Assembly: GCA_016647705.1 (NCBI GenBank)
Contig: CM028325.1
Location: 30,360,474 to 30,424,473 of the forward strand
Reading direction: 5' to 3'
Length of the DNA: 64,000 bases
Source of the DNA: Eucommia ulmoides
Lineage: Eukaryota > Streptophyta > Magnoliopsida > Garryales > Eucommiaceae
The translations under genes were made by a program, and so were the position numbers. The notes beneath the pieces are model-generated. The model ran no database searches. It was not told the DNA's origin and saw only the letters and a list, made by a program, of their open reading frames with translations. Shown piece after piece: positions 22,840 to 35,590 of the stretch. Within the stretch, counting starts at the first letter, position 1; every line of letters starts with the position of its first letter.

Positions 22840-24971
22840 TGTTGATCCTAAGATTTTGATGGACAATTACACGTTGATATTTTTTGTGGAACTAACGGTT
22901 TGTTTAAGTGTTTCAATTTATTAGTTCCGAATGATGAAGATTTGATGATAAAGATGATAAGGAAATTAAGAGGTTGAAAAATTTGAAGAACCTAGGGAAA
23001 ATAATTCATGTTTAAATTTTAACTCTTAATATCCCAATTAGGATTACATACGACACAAAAATATTTTTAAATGATTTTTATAAATATGTGTGTTTTTAAT
23101 AGGATCCTAATTAATTAAATTATTTGCTCCTATGTGTAATTAAAAAAGAAATATTTATAATTGATTAAAATTTGATTTAAGTATTTAGTAGAGCTAATTA
23201 AGAAAGGAAAATGGTTAAAGAGGTGAAAACGTAAATGAGAATGTATTAAAAACGAGTTTAGAAAAGAGATCCAACATGCATAAGTTGACTGCTAAGTCGA
23301 CCGGACAAAACAGGTAAAACTATTTGTATTTCTCAGTCGACAGGTCAGTCGACCGGTGAAGAGAAATAGAACTCTCTAAATCTCTAAGTCGACAGGTAGG
23401 TCGATGATGAAGGAAAATGGAACTCTCTGAATCTCTAAGTCAACAGATAGGTCTACCGATAGGCACAAAATCTTTGGCTTTGCTACATCCTGAATTGAGT
23501 GGTCGACTGGTCGGTCGACTGAATCAAGCGGTCGAGAGGATTCCGAATTCATATCTAAGAGTAATTATTTTTGGTTGGGATTTGTGAGAGATTTTAGGGA
23601 TTTTATGATATTTAAGATATGCTACACCTATTATTTAATTCCTATTGATTTGGTTCATTAAGTTTTAATGTTTCTCAATTTAGTGCATAAAATTGTTTCT
23701 ATTCTATTAAATTGAGATTGAGAAATATTTGGAGACTTAATTGAGAGATTTAAAAGTTATAATTAAGTGAATTGAACCAAAATGAAGTCATAATGATATA
23801 AAGGTTCTAAGAGAGCATTTAACTGTCATGACATATGAGAACTAGTCGTTAGAGATGTGATTTATATCCCATATATATAGACCTGTGTTTTTCATATAAT
23901 TAAGAGGGGCTAAGAGAGATTAAGAGATTAAGAGATCATATTGAGTTTTTCTAATAGATATCATACTGAGTTTTTGTGAGAGCTATTCTAAGAGACAATC
24001 TTGATGATCACTGGCTGTTGATCATTGCTATTACCGAATCTGAAGTAATTACGCTCTAATTATTTTTTCGGTGGATTCCGAGTGAGATCTTTTCAATTAC
24101 TTTCTATATTGTATTACTTGTTTAAATTTTGAAAATTGATCTTTAGAAATTGTTTCTAATTTTTATTGAAGAAAATATTTTATAAATAATTTCTTGAATC
24201 TGATTACGTGCTAAATTACGTGCCACCTATCTTTTATTAAAAATTAGATTTTTGAGTATCTTACATTTCTATCACTAATTTTGAGATATTAATCGAGTTT
24301 TGATTTATCTAAGGTGATAGAAGTTTCGAGTGAGATAATTTGCTTATCAATTTGTATTGGTGAGTAGTGTGACGGATTAAATACTATTGGAGACATTTAA
24401 TCAAAGAGTAGTCTGTTTCAGTCTCTTCCTGTAAAGAGATTAAGGTAGTAATTCTTCCTAGATAGAATTGATTTGTGTGAATTTTGTAACGGTTCAATCC
24501 TTACCGAGTAAAAGAATATTTGGAGTGTTGGTGATGTTTTGATTCTTTTGCCTTTGTGTTAAAAAGAATTAGATTATTCTTTACCCTGTCAAAAGTAGAG
24601 GTTTTTCTTTAGCATGTGAAAATGATTTTATAAAGGTTGATTCTAAACCTGTAAAAGAATAATTGTGAGAGTTTGGTTCCTAACTTTAAACGGATCTTGA
24701 GTATTAGTAGGTATGACTCTCCGTGAGGCTCGAAGAACTGGATTGGCCAAGAGTAGCTTGGTGAACCAGTATAAATTTCTAGTATGCTACAATCTTTATT
24801 TTATTATTGTTGTTTGGTGTGTACTTATTTGATTTTATAATTCCGCTGTAATATAAAGATAATAATTAATTTAGGATTAAAATTAATTATTTGATTTATT
24901 AAAGTATTTTCTCTATAATATTTTTAATTATCCAATTCACTCCCTCTCTTGGGTATTCCACTAGGCCAACA
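22840..24971 (+). mobile_element. Solo LTR of a related Copia element, nested
   Basis: This 2.13 kb copy has the same TGTTGATCC start and GGCCAACA end as the flanking LTRs but is clearly more diverged from either than they are from each other. It is flanked by ctcat (22835-22839) and ctcac (24972-24976), a 4 of 5 match to a target duplication. It carries the same gtcgac cluster (23280-23520). The simplest reading is a solo LTR left by recombination after a related element inserted. Confidence 0.75.
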
Positions 24972-25063
24972 CTCACTAAATCTCTGGCGGAAAATTAAAG
25001 TTAATGACATTTTCCTAGAGTAGTGATGCTTTTGGTTTCTCTTCTCTATTTTTTTTAGATGAC

Positions 25064-25309
25064 AAAGGGGGAGAATTTGTTGATGTTTTATTGAATATCT
25101 TAAGGGGGAGCTTGGATTATTTTGATAAATATCTTAAGGGGGAGTTTATTATATTTTGAAATTTGTGCCTTTTTGAATATCTTATAATTATCTTCATTAC
25201 TATGCTTTAATGAGTTATAAAATTCGTCCTCAGATTCAGGGGGAGTGTGGTTACATATTGTTTTGAAGAAAATATTGAAGTTAATTATCAGCATTAAAAA
25301 TGGGGAGAT
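25064..25309 (+). other. Multiple polypurine boxes before the 3' LTR
   Basis: Five purine boxes with the core agggggag or tggggag lie at 25064-25075, 25101-25110, 25135-25143, 25237-25246 and 25297-25309. The last abuts the 3' LTR and would be the functional polypurine tract. Repeated polypurine motifs here are characteristic of Sireviruses. Confidence 0.75.
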
Positions 25310-27620
25310 TGTTGATCCTAAGATTTTGATGGACAATTAAATGTTGATGTTTTTTGTGGAACTAATAGATTTATTGAGTGTTTCAGTTTATAAGTTCCAG
25401 TAAAGATATTTTCATAAAGAAAATGAATGCTGAAGAGACTGACAAAGATGATGGACGTTAAGAGAACGAAGAAATTGAAAAATTGAAGAATCTAGGGAAA
25501 ACAACTCAAGTTAAATTTTTACTCTCAATGTATCCCGATTAGGGTCACACACGACACAAAATATTTTTACAATTATGTGTGTTTTTTTAGAATCCTAATT
25601 AGTTAAATTATTTGCTCATATGTGTAATTGAAAAAGAAATAAAGATAATTGACTAAAATTGAATTTAAGATTTTAGTGGAGTTAACCGAGAAAAGAAATC
25701 GGTTAAAGGGCGGCAACGTCGAAGAAATTGAATGAAAGTAAATTAAGGAGATATGTTCCAACAATGGTCGGTTGACAGGTAAGTCGACCTGTATTTATGA
25801 GGCAAACTCCCTGAATTGTTCGGTCGACAGGTAAGTCGACTTATGTTTTAAAAATGAACTCTTTGAATCGGTCAGTCAACAGGTAAGTCGACTTATGTTT
25901 TAAAAATGAACTCTCTGAATCTCTAAGTTAACAGATAGGTCGACTTGTGAACTATCCTAAATCGTTTGGTTAACATATGAAATGTGGGCGATCGACTGAT
26001 GGGTGAAGGATTTTTGGCTTGGCTACATCCTGAATTAGGCGGTTGACCGATGGGTCTTGGACAATCGACAGATAGAGATGTTTTAGGATTTATGAAATTT
26101 TGGATTTTATTCAAAAGGAAGCCGTTACTAGCCATTTTATGGTTAAGATATGTGAGATATCCTAGGAATCTGATATGTTTTAAGCTATTTAATTAATATT
26201 TAATTATCCCTATAGATATGGTTCAAATATTTTTGATACCTCTCAATTTGGTACATGTTATTCTTTCAATCTTATCTAATTGAGATAGTGTAAAAGTTTG
26301 AGGGATTTAATTGAATATTTTAAGAGATTTTCTTAAGCGAATTATACAAGGAATGAATCATTATGATATAAAGGGTCTATTGGTGTAATTAAATGTCATA
26401 ATTTATGGGAACCAACCGTTATAGGGCTTGTTTTAAGAGGCTTTAAATGGACCTGCGGATTTCACATGTAAAAGGATCAGATATCAATATAATCTGAATT
26501 TATTCTGAGCTATTTATCTTTCGTGTTTTCTAAGAGTTATCATACTGAGAGTTTGTGAGATCTTTCTTGAGAATCATTATTCAGAGATTATTTGTTTGAT
26601 CACCGATTTGAAGTTGCATTGCTAATAATTATTATTCCCTGGAATCTTGGTGAGATCGTTCCAAATTACTTACTATTAATTGTTGCTTAATTATATTATT
26701 TATTACTTGGAATTTGATCTTTGAATTTGCTTTCTAGATTTTTATTGAAAATTATTTTTGAAACAATTTTTTGAGAAAATCTGATTACGTGCTTAACTGC
26801 TTACTATCTATATTTATTTATCGGATTTTGAAATTCTCACTTTTCTATCACTAGTATCGGGACATTAATTGAGTTTGAATTTATCTGGGGGCGGTAAAAA
26901 CTTCGAGTGAGAAAATCACTTATTAATTGTTTTTAATTGGTGAGTTGAGTGTCGGATTAGATACTACTGGAAATGTCTAATCAAGAGTAGCTGGTTTCAA
27001 TCTCTTCCGGTAAAGAGATTGAGGTTTTGATATTTGCCTAGAGTATAAAATAATTAGGTGTTAATTCTTTCTTGATTGAATTTGTGAGTGAATTGTAAAT
27101 GTTTCATCCTTACTTGAGAAAATGATACTTGGAATGATTGTGAGGTTTTGATTCTTGAGTTTAAGGTATAAAAAGAATTAGGTCGTGATTCTCCCTATAA
27201 TAGAATTAGGTTAATCTTTTGCCTGTAAAATGATAGGTTATTCTTGAGCTTGGAAAAAGAAAAGTTTATTCCTGAGTAAAGGTTGATTTTGAGCATGTGA
27301 AAAGAATCATTGTGAGAGTTTGATTCCTACCTGTAAAGGAATCTTGAGTTTAGTGGGTACGAATCTCCGTGGGGCTCGGAGGACTGGATTAGTCAAGATT
27401 AACTTGGTGAACCAGGATATATCGTGGTGTGTTACTTTATTTACTTACTTATATATTATTATTTAGTGTGCATCTAGTTGATAATATATTTTCATTGCTA
27501 TAAAGAGATAATAGTTAATTTATGATTAAATTAATTATTTGAATTTTTTAAGTATTATTATATTGATAATTTTTATCAATACCCAATTCACCCCTTCTTG
27601 GGTAGCTCATTGGGCCAACA
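25310..27620 (+). repeat. 3' LTR of the Sirevirus-like Copia fossil
   Basis: This 2.31 kb repeat matches the LTR at 18379 almost end to end, including the gtcgac cluster at 25765-26075, and is followed directly by gtaat. Confidence 0.88.
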
Positions 27621-27625
27621 GTAAT

Positions 27626-30330
27626 ATAGTCATTTACTTAAAGAAAAAAATAGTTAAAATGAAAAACTTTTAGAGGGTATTTTCGGAATAAAAAATGACC
27701 TGAGAGTTTAGGTATCATTTGACCAAATAGTTCAAGGGGTGTCCTATGTAGTTTTGAAAGTTGAGAGGATTCCCATGGTTTTGGTCAAAAGTTGAGGGGA
27801 TGTAAGTGGTATTAACCTTTTTTTTTTTCAAGACTTGTGGTATTAGTATGTGTACGGGTTGTTTTGAACTATGAATTTGTTAGTTTATTTTTTATGTTGA
27901 TTTTATTTGGTTTACGTTTGATGGTTGTTTAATTTGGTTTATATTTGATGTTGGTTTCATTTGGTTTATATTTGAATATTCTCTATTTCACTTTTATTTT
28001 TATTTATCGGTCATTCCAATACCACAAATACTTTTGTCACCAAACGTAGAAATGGTAATGGTTATTTCAAGATTATGTTTAATCACTTTTGTCATTAAAC
28101 TTAGAAATGATAGTAGTCATTTTATTTCAATATTACATTCATGTCAATACTACACTCATTTCATTCCATTCCATTTCATTTTAAGCGTATCAACGTATCA
28201 TCAAGATTTTAAAATTTAAAATCGATATCTTCATATATGGTTTTTACATGACAAATTTTTATTCTATAAATATCAAATTCATTAAATTTTTTTCTCCTAT
28301 TTTTTCTATCAAAAATTGTTGGCAGAGAGGATGAGAAGAAAAGACAAAATAATATAAAATAATTCATATAAAGGTAATTCTACGATCGGTTTTAAATTGT
28401 ATTAGTTACATCATCATATTTAACCGAATCGATGGCTTTAGATTAATGTAAACTTTGGTGGAGATCGAATGTCCTTATTTGGAACAATTAATTAATTATA
28501 CACGAATTGATTTTATGTAATTCTAATGCCCAATGGATTTCATGTTTAAACTGTTTTTTTCAAATATATTTTTGGAAATATGTTTTATTGAGATTATTAT
28601 TATTTTAAGAAAAAGTAGAGCTAATCCCACGTTGATAAAGTAAATTCACATTGACCATAAGCTCAATAAATTTTTTAAGAAAATACTTTTTTAAAAAAAT
28701 ATTAACAAAATTAATTATCTAATTTTGATATTCCAAAACAACTATTTTCATAAATAAACAAGTAAGCCCCAATTCATTTTACATATCTACTCTCTTTATC
28801 TCTTTATTTTTTGACGCTTCCTCCCCATCACCGGTTGATGTCACCATCAGTTGTAATTTCACACCGCTGACTTAACAACGTTACCACTGTCAACCACCAT
28901 CTCTCTTTCTCTCTCTCTCCTTTTCCAAAATACGACCACCACAACAAAATCTAGTGGCGGTCATGTATGATTTGGCAGGGTATGACCAAATTGTGGTGTT
29001 GGCTCAAATCTGACTAGCAACAGTCAGTTCTGATCTCGATTTAATCTTAGTTGACCAATGCATATTCAGGCACCACCAGATTTGGTGGTAGCCCATATAT
29101 CACATGTTACGACCAGATAAAGTTTTTTTTTTTCCCATGATCTGGTTTCATTTAAACTGGATCTTGTCGCAAATTAGATCATCAGATATGATCCCTTAGA
29201 ATTCAGATTATTTACTGTAAGAAAAATGACATTTAACTATGAACATTTTTGTAGCCAAAGCGTTATCTTTCATAGAGAAATTAGTGTTTTAGTGACAAAA
29301 TATATTCGTGGACAGTTTCCGTCGCCCATGCTTTATCACATAAGATATTTGCAACGAAATGTTCTTTCCTCACACATGAATAATATTTCACAACGCGTGA
29401 TTTTGTAGTCGATTTTGTGGTTAAATAGTTGCATTATGTCGTCAAATTTGTAGCTATATGTATATTTTTTACTTATAAGTATTTTGGCAAGAAGGAGAAT
29501 GAATATCAAATTAATATTTTCTGTCTAAAATTGTTATAGGGATAATCAGTAGGGGTGTAGTGTAATGATTGGGAAACTTTAAGTTGTCATATTTCAAGGG
29601 GACTTTATACTTTGTACCCCTCAAGTTTGACCAAAAAATCTCACTTTGGTTCTCATTGTTACAATTTGAATATTTAATATCGTAATTTTTTTTAATCATA
29701 CCACTATAGTGATGATCAAGAATAATCCAGAATCCATCTGTTAGTACATGATGAGCGTCAACCAATTGTCGAATTTAGTAATAATTGAGGTCGATTAGTT
29801 CGAACTCCCTTTTTATTTTCCAAGAAGAATTTTACCTTTCTAGTAACATTTTTTTATCAAATGGGCGTCCTATAAGTCTGATTATCAATGTATCTTTCCA
29901 ATTCTTTCTAACTTGGCTGAGAATTTGATTTGGGATTGTGATTTTCGAAAACAAGGGTTCCGCATTGGGTTTCCTCTAATAGATTTGAGTTTTTCAAGTT
30001 TTTGTTTGTTTTGTATTATATTTGTAGGCATAAAATCTAAGGACACGTGGCAAGTCAACATTCAACTTCCTAAGCAAAAAGTGTGATAGGTCAAGGATCA
30101 TATGAATATTTAGAAAAATAATTTAAAATTAAATATTTTATTTTATTTCACTGTATGTAAATTATATTATTTTATTTTAATTATTGTTGATATATATATT
30201 TGTAATGATTATATTTATGTATCGTAATTACATGTTTATGAGATATTATTATTGTGATTAAATTATAAAATTTATTAAAACGACTTTATGAATTCTATTA
30301 TAAATATATAAGTTATAGTGTAATTATTAT
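27626..30330. other. Intergenic DNA, no supported gene
   Basis: This A/T-rich stretch holds short low-similarity remnants. Around 27700-27810 is a phrase resembling common plant repeat debris (aaagttgaggggat). Around 28890-28920 is a CT microsatellite. Two short blocks (29565-29660 and 30036-30110) partly resemble sequences upstream of the small gene at 55708. Frames are short and domain-free. Confidence 0.45.
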
Positions 30331-32396
30331 TGTTGGTGCGTAAAACTGGTACACACTACGAGTATGATTCAGTCGGATGACAGGTAGGTCCTCTTGCTGA
30401 GGTGAAGTCGTCAGTTGAAAATTCTTCGGATGACATGTGTTGGGTCCTAGGAGGACTGACTTGCTGTGTCCAGAGTCTTGCTCCTCAGGGGGTGTATTTG
30501 CAAAAAGCTCAAACCGGGATTTATCTTAGTGAAACCCTTCCGATGTGGTAATTAGTGCTTAGAGAGAAAAGGTACAGTAATGGAATAAGTAAACAAATGA
30601 ATTTACGCGTAATGTAAAGCGTATTAAAGCGTACCTCGGACTTACATAGCCCTCGATATATATGGACGTTAGAGATGATTAGTTGGGCCTAAACACGGTT
30701 AATTAGTTAAAATCCGGTGTTTAGCCGATAATCCGGGACGCTTAGGAGATAATTGTTGGGCTTGGGCTTTTGGGCCCATTTGGCGAAACCCGCGAGCCTT
30801 TGGTAGGCCTGTGGTGAAAATGTTGGCAATAGTGGACATGGGGCCGTTAAGGCCCAGGTGTTGACTTGGGAAAGCTCAAAAATACCCTCATCATTAGCCC
30901 TCCTAACCCTGTGCGACGAGGGAAGCGAGACGGTAAGAGATTATCAATTCTTGATTGGAACGAGCGTTCTGGAGACTTCGAAGGGTGAGAAACACCTCTA
31001 ATCGACATTTTTCTTAGAGTTAGTTTTTTCTTGAGGAGTTTATTCGAAATAGGCTTCCAGATGGTCGGGGTCCGGGATCAGGTAGCACAGTAGGGCGACA
31101 CCGAATTTCTTCTATTTTCAGGATGATAATTTTTCAAAAGTTGACTTTTTCTGGAGAGCGAATTTTAAATAGGCCCCCATGTGGTCGGGGTCCGGGGTCA
31201 GGTAGCATGGGAGGACTTCGAATTTCTTCAATTTTTAGGGCGTCGTTTTTTCCACTGTTAGTTTTTTCTGATGAGCTAATTTAAAATATTCTCCCATACG
31301 GCTGGGATCCGAGATCAAGTAGCAAGACAGGGCGGCCCCGAATCTTTTCAATTTTCAAGATGACACACGTTCACTGTGAACAAGCCTTGAACATGGATTG
31401 ATCTTTACCATGGAGAAAATAGAAGTGAGCCCAAGGATGGTGCGTGTCGCGAACGAGTAGGGCGGCGACACGGTGCACCTGTTAGGGATGCCAAGCATCC
31501 ACCCCGGCTAACCGCTCAGCCGGGAACACGGTGGCCCAAGGGGACAGCCTCACTGATCCCCATAGGGAAATGGGGCCAGCATGGTGTTAGACCCCAAATA
31601 GGGCCAACGACTGGCCTTCACTTGGGGCTAACAGCGCTCCTGTTGGGGCGTTGGCCGCAAGGCCAGCCTTTAAGCTGCCCTTAAGGGGCCAGTAAGGGGG
31701 CGTTCTCTCTCATCTCTTAGCGCTGGCTGCAAGGCTAACATTCAAGCTGGCCTCAAGGGGCTAACATGGAGGGGGCACCCCTTCCCCCCTCCTGGATAAC
31801 ATTTTTGGAGAAGGTCGCCACCTGGACCCTGCCGGGCAAGGGTAGCACGGTAGGGCGGTACCCGTCCTACCAGATGGTTCCGTTTACGATGTACTGAGAC
31901 TGATGCCCGTTACGGTTCCACGCACGAGGGCCCCGATCAAAGGGATGCCGAGGAGGATAACGCTGACGAGGGGGCCCCTGAGGAGAGTGAGATTGATGCC
32001 ACTTCTCCCCGCACGGATGCCCCTTACAACGAGGGCGGAGAGGACTAAGCTCGAACCATCACTTTTTCAAGACTTAGGATTTTGTATACTCTTTTTCGCT
32101 TATTCTTATTTTCCTGCGTGCAAGCGTGTAAGGTTTTGAGCAACATAACTAAGGTACTTCAGAGTACTAATTTCTCTCGACGTTTTCGTCAAGCCGCTTT
32201 TTGCTTGGTCCTGTTTTCAGAGTTTTAAAATTTTAAAATTTTTGTCAAAAAAATTTCTCGTCTCTGCCTAGGGCCATAGACCACTAGCCTCCCAGTCTGG
32301 GACACAATTTGATTGTAAGAAAATCATGTTATAGACTTAGGATGAGGGTTTTCCAAGGTGTTTGGTGCTCTCGGTCTGTAGGGGCACAACGCGACG
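30331..32396 (-). repeat. LTR (left copy) of the Gypsy array
   Basis: Starts tgttggtgcgtaaaactgg on the plus strand and runs to about gcgacggttg. It includes repeated ggtagcac-gg-agggcg phrases spaced about 110 bp apart (31070-31340). It matches 38573 onward except for a differing segment corresponding to about 39000-39290. Confidence 0.7.
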
Positions 32397-33359
32397 GTTG
32401 GACCCTATTTGGCGAAGCCCGCTGGCCTTTGTTAAGCCTGTGGTGAAAATATTGGCAATAGTGGACATGGGGCCACCAGGGCCTAGGTGATGACTCGGAG
32501 AAGCCAAAAAATACTCTCATTAGTAGCCCCAATAGCCCTGTGCGGCGAAGGAAGCGAGACTGTCAATGATATCAATTCTTAACCGGAACGAGCGTTTTGG
32601 AGACTTTGAAGTGTGAGAAACATCTCTGATCGACATTTTTCCCAAAGTTAATTTTTTCTTGAGGAGCTTATTTGAAATAAGCCTCCATACGGTCAAGGTC
32701 TGGGGTCAAATAGCACGGCAGGGCGACCCCGAATTTCTTCAATTTTCAGGATGATATTTTTTCAAAAGTTGACTTTTTTTGGAGAGTGAATTTGAAATAG
32801 GCTCCTATACGGTCAGGGTTCAAGGTCAGGTAGCACGGCAGGGCGACCCCGAATTTCTTCAATTTTTAGGGCATCGCTTTTTCCACTGCTAGTTTTTTTT
32901 TTCTGAGGAGCTAATTTGAAATAGGCTTCCATACGGCAGGGGTCCGGGGTCATGGGGCAGAAGTCCAAGGTCATGTGGCACGACAGGGTGGCCCTAAATC
33001 TTTTCGATTTTCAAGGCGACATATATTCATCATGAACAAGCCTTGAGCACGGATGAACCTTTACCATGGAGAAAATAGAAATGAGCCCGAGGAAGGTACA
33101 CATAGCGAACGGGTAGGGTGGCGACGCGGTGCACCCGTTAGGGATGCTGAGCACCCACTCCGGCTAACCACTCAGCCGGGAACACAGTGGCCCAAGGGGG
33201 CCAACCTCACAAGTCCCCAAAGGGAAAGGGGGCCAGCATAGTGCTGGACCCTAAATGAGGCTAGCGGCTGATCCTTACTTGGGGCCAAGAGCACCCTGTT
33301 GGGGCGCTGGCCCCAAGGGGACTGCTGACTGCCTTGGGGTCAGTTCCCTAAGAGGGGCA
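32397..33359 (-). repeat. Partial tandem duplication of the LTR interior
   Basis: The sequence from 32405 (ttggcgaagcccgctggcc) repeats the LTR interior from about 30772, about 1.63 kb earlier. The similarity continues to about 33340, where a solo LTR interrupts it. This indicates an internal duplication within the fossil. Confidence 0.65.
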
Positions 33360-33654
33360 CTAGCTGTAAAACCCCGACTTAGCAAGTACGTCATTTTAGT
33401 TACATTTTGGAGCAATTGGAAAAAATATGGGGTAGAATTGAATTAATCATTATCCGAATTAAAAGTTTAGGGGGACGAATTGTAAATTTGTATACATTAA
33501 ATCCAACCTTTAGGATTCAAATTGTATTTCAATTGATAACATGTAAACTTTTTGGGGGTGAAATTACAATTTGAAGGAAAATTATAAATGGTAAATTGGG
33601 TTAAAATAGGAATTAAAGAAATTTGGGGGGAGGAAGGAGTAATTAGAATAAAAG

Positions 33655-33656
<2 letters not shown>

Positions 33657-33725
<69 letters not shown>
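33657..33725. repeat. (AT)n microsatellite, 69 bp
   Basis: Uninterrupted AT dinucleotide tract inside the solo LTR. Its homologous position in the other chromovirus-like LTRs (47050-47072 and 51809-51858) also holds an AT tract. Confidence 0.95.
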
Positions 33726-33726
<1 letters not shown>

Positions 33727-35448
33727 GCATACGATATGGGTATGGGTACCGAGAGCACAACCGGATCGGAGAGGGGAAGGATCGAGATTCATTGATGTGG
33801 CAAGCTAGGAATAAACCGATCCACCTAAAGCATGCAATTGTGATCTTTGAAACATGGAATCGTGATCTTCAACGGTGGAAGAAAAGAAGAGCAGAAATTG
33901 GAAACAGAAGAGAGAGAGAGGGGAGGTCCGGTGGTCAGGGGGTGGTAAGATCCGACAATCGTTGGTGTGAGCGACTCGTTCGGATCATTGATTGATCATC
34001 GGTGGTGCCGACGGTGTGAGGTCCCGTTCATTGCCGATGGTGTGGAGTGCCGATGGGGTAATTGTCACGGTTTCGTCGGAGGTTGCCGTCGGTCAGTTCG
34101 GCGGTGGGCTATTCAGTAGCCGACGGTGGTGAGCTGGGTTGACGATAAGCTTCCGGTGGCCGTCGTTGACGTTGTGATATGTGTGTGTATTTTCTGCTCT
34201 GAACAATTCCTGTTTTTTTTGTGTTGTGTAGTGCGTGTTCGTGGGTTCGCCGATCTGCCCGACGGTGACGATCGGTGGCGTTGGTGGCTCTGCTCCATCA
34301 GTACGTATCGACCCTGCAGGGTGTGTGCGTGTTGTGGGCGCATAGAGGTTGCCGGAGTTTCCGCCGAAAAATTAGAAAGAGAGAGAGAACAGTACGTGCA
34401 TGGTAGGTGGGACGGTCGGCAATGCATGGAAGGGTGTAGGTTGTTCGATTGATAGTGCATGTGTCCGGTCGGAGGGACGGCGAGGCTTGATCGACGGTGA
34501 GACGGCGGCAGCGGCGGCGCGATGACGAGATGTCATCGACGGCGGCGGGACTGCGTAACAGGAAGCGTGAATACAAACCAGGAAAAGAGAAAAAAAAAAA
34601 AAAAAAAAGAAAGAGAGAAGAAGAAAAAGAAAAAATTACGTAAACCCCCCAAATAAAAAATCCAAATATCCTTCTCACGACCAACGGACGATTCGAAGCA
34701 GGTAAAATCTAAATCAATTACCATTATTGTTAAATTGGAATAGTAGCAAACAGGATTATAATTTAGAGTCGTTAATTTTATTAATTTTTGTCACCATCCC
34801 TATTAACAAACGCGTACAATAATTATTAACGAAACAAAATTTACTGGATATCAATTATTCGTAATAAAAAATGGGTACGGGGGGAATTACGGAATTCAGG
34901 GCCTGCATTGTATGATTTGGTTATTTTACATAAAATATTAATTTAGGCTCTGTCGCTATTAGGTTCGCAGGCACCGGAGTACTGGTAGGGAATACGCGGT
35001 TAAGTCTACAAAAACGGATATTCAGGTAAGTGTACTGTCTTCTTGCCAAACTATTTTCTATAAATATATATGATGAAACATGTGATTATTTAAACGGTAT
35101 GAATTTATAAATGATATGGATCAAACAGTATTTGAGTGAGTTGGTAAACTGGATTTTTAGAAGATTTCGATGGTTTCCAAAATGAAACTGAAAATGAATT
35201 TTTGTTGAAATTAGTAAAATCAGACGGTGTTTTTAAAAGGAAATAGAAAACATCTGTTTTCCTAAAAATATCTGGTTTTCAAAAGAAAAATAAAGGGTGG
35301 AAAAGTAGTTTTGAAAGAATCAGACGTTTTCTCTAAAAAGAAAAGTGTGAAATATGCTTTTGGACTTAAAATTTGGTTTTGAGGAAAAGAGATAGACGTG
35401 GTGATTTAACGATATTTATTGAGTTGTGATTCGATGATGCCCTAGTAT

Positions 35449-35590
35449 TTATCTGTTTCGGTAGAGTGAGATTATCCGCTTCGGCGGAGTGATGTTATCC
35501 GCTACGGCGGAGTGATGTTTATCTGCTTCGGTAGAGTGATGTTAGACGTTTATACTTCGCAGTGATTATCCATTTCGGCGGAGTGATGGG
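35449..35590. repeat. 24-bp tandem array inside the solo LTR
   Basis: About five variants of a unit reading tatccgcttcggcggagtga recur with a period near 24 bp, one of them displaced by a short unrelated stretch. Each unit holds a small self-complementary core (cgcttcggcg). Confidence 0.75.

Larger units (their letters stand above)
18379..27620 (+). mobile_element. Sirevirus-like Copia fossil with target duplication gtaat and no pol
   Basis: Two long terminal repeats (18379-20705 and 25310-27620) both start TGTTGATCC and end GGCCAACA, and the 5-mer gtaat flanks the pair on both sides (18374-18378, 27621-27625). The primer site after the 5' LTR resembles the initiator-Met type (ttggcctcagag). 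A gag remnant is visible, but no protease, integrase or reverse transcriptase region is recognisable. The tail between gag and the 3' LTR carries repeated polypurine boxes, a Sirevirus hallmark. A related solo LTR is inserted in it. It is broken and internally reduced. The LTRs differ at a few percent of sites by eye, so it is of moderate age. Confidence 0.85.

Noticed and set aside
33497-33995. Frames with long Tyr-Ile runs
   Set aside because: They are translations of the (AT)n microsatellite inside the solo LTR.
34113-34724. Several 100-128-residue frames in a GC-rich block
   Set aside because: They lie inside a solo LTR, overlap on both strands and have no recognisable domain.
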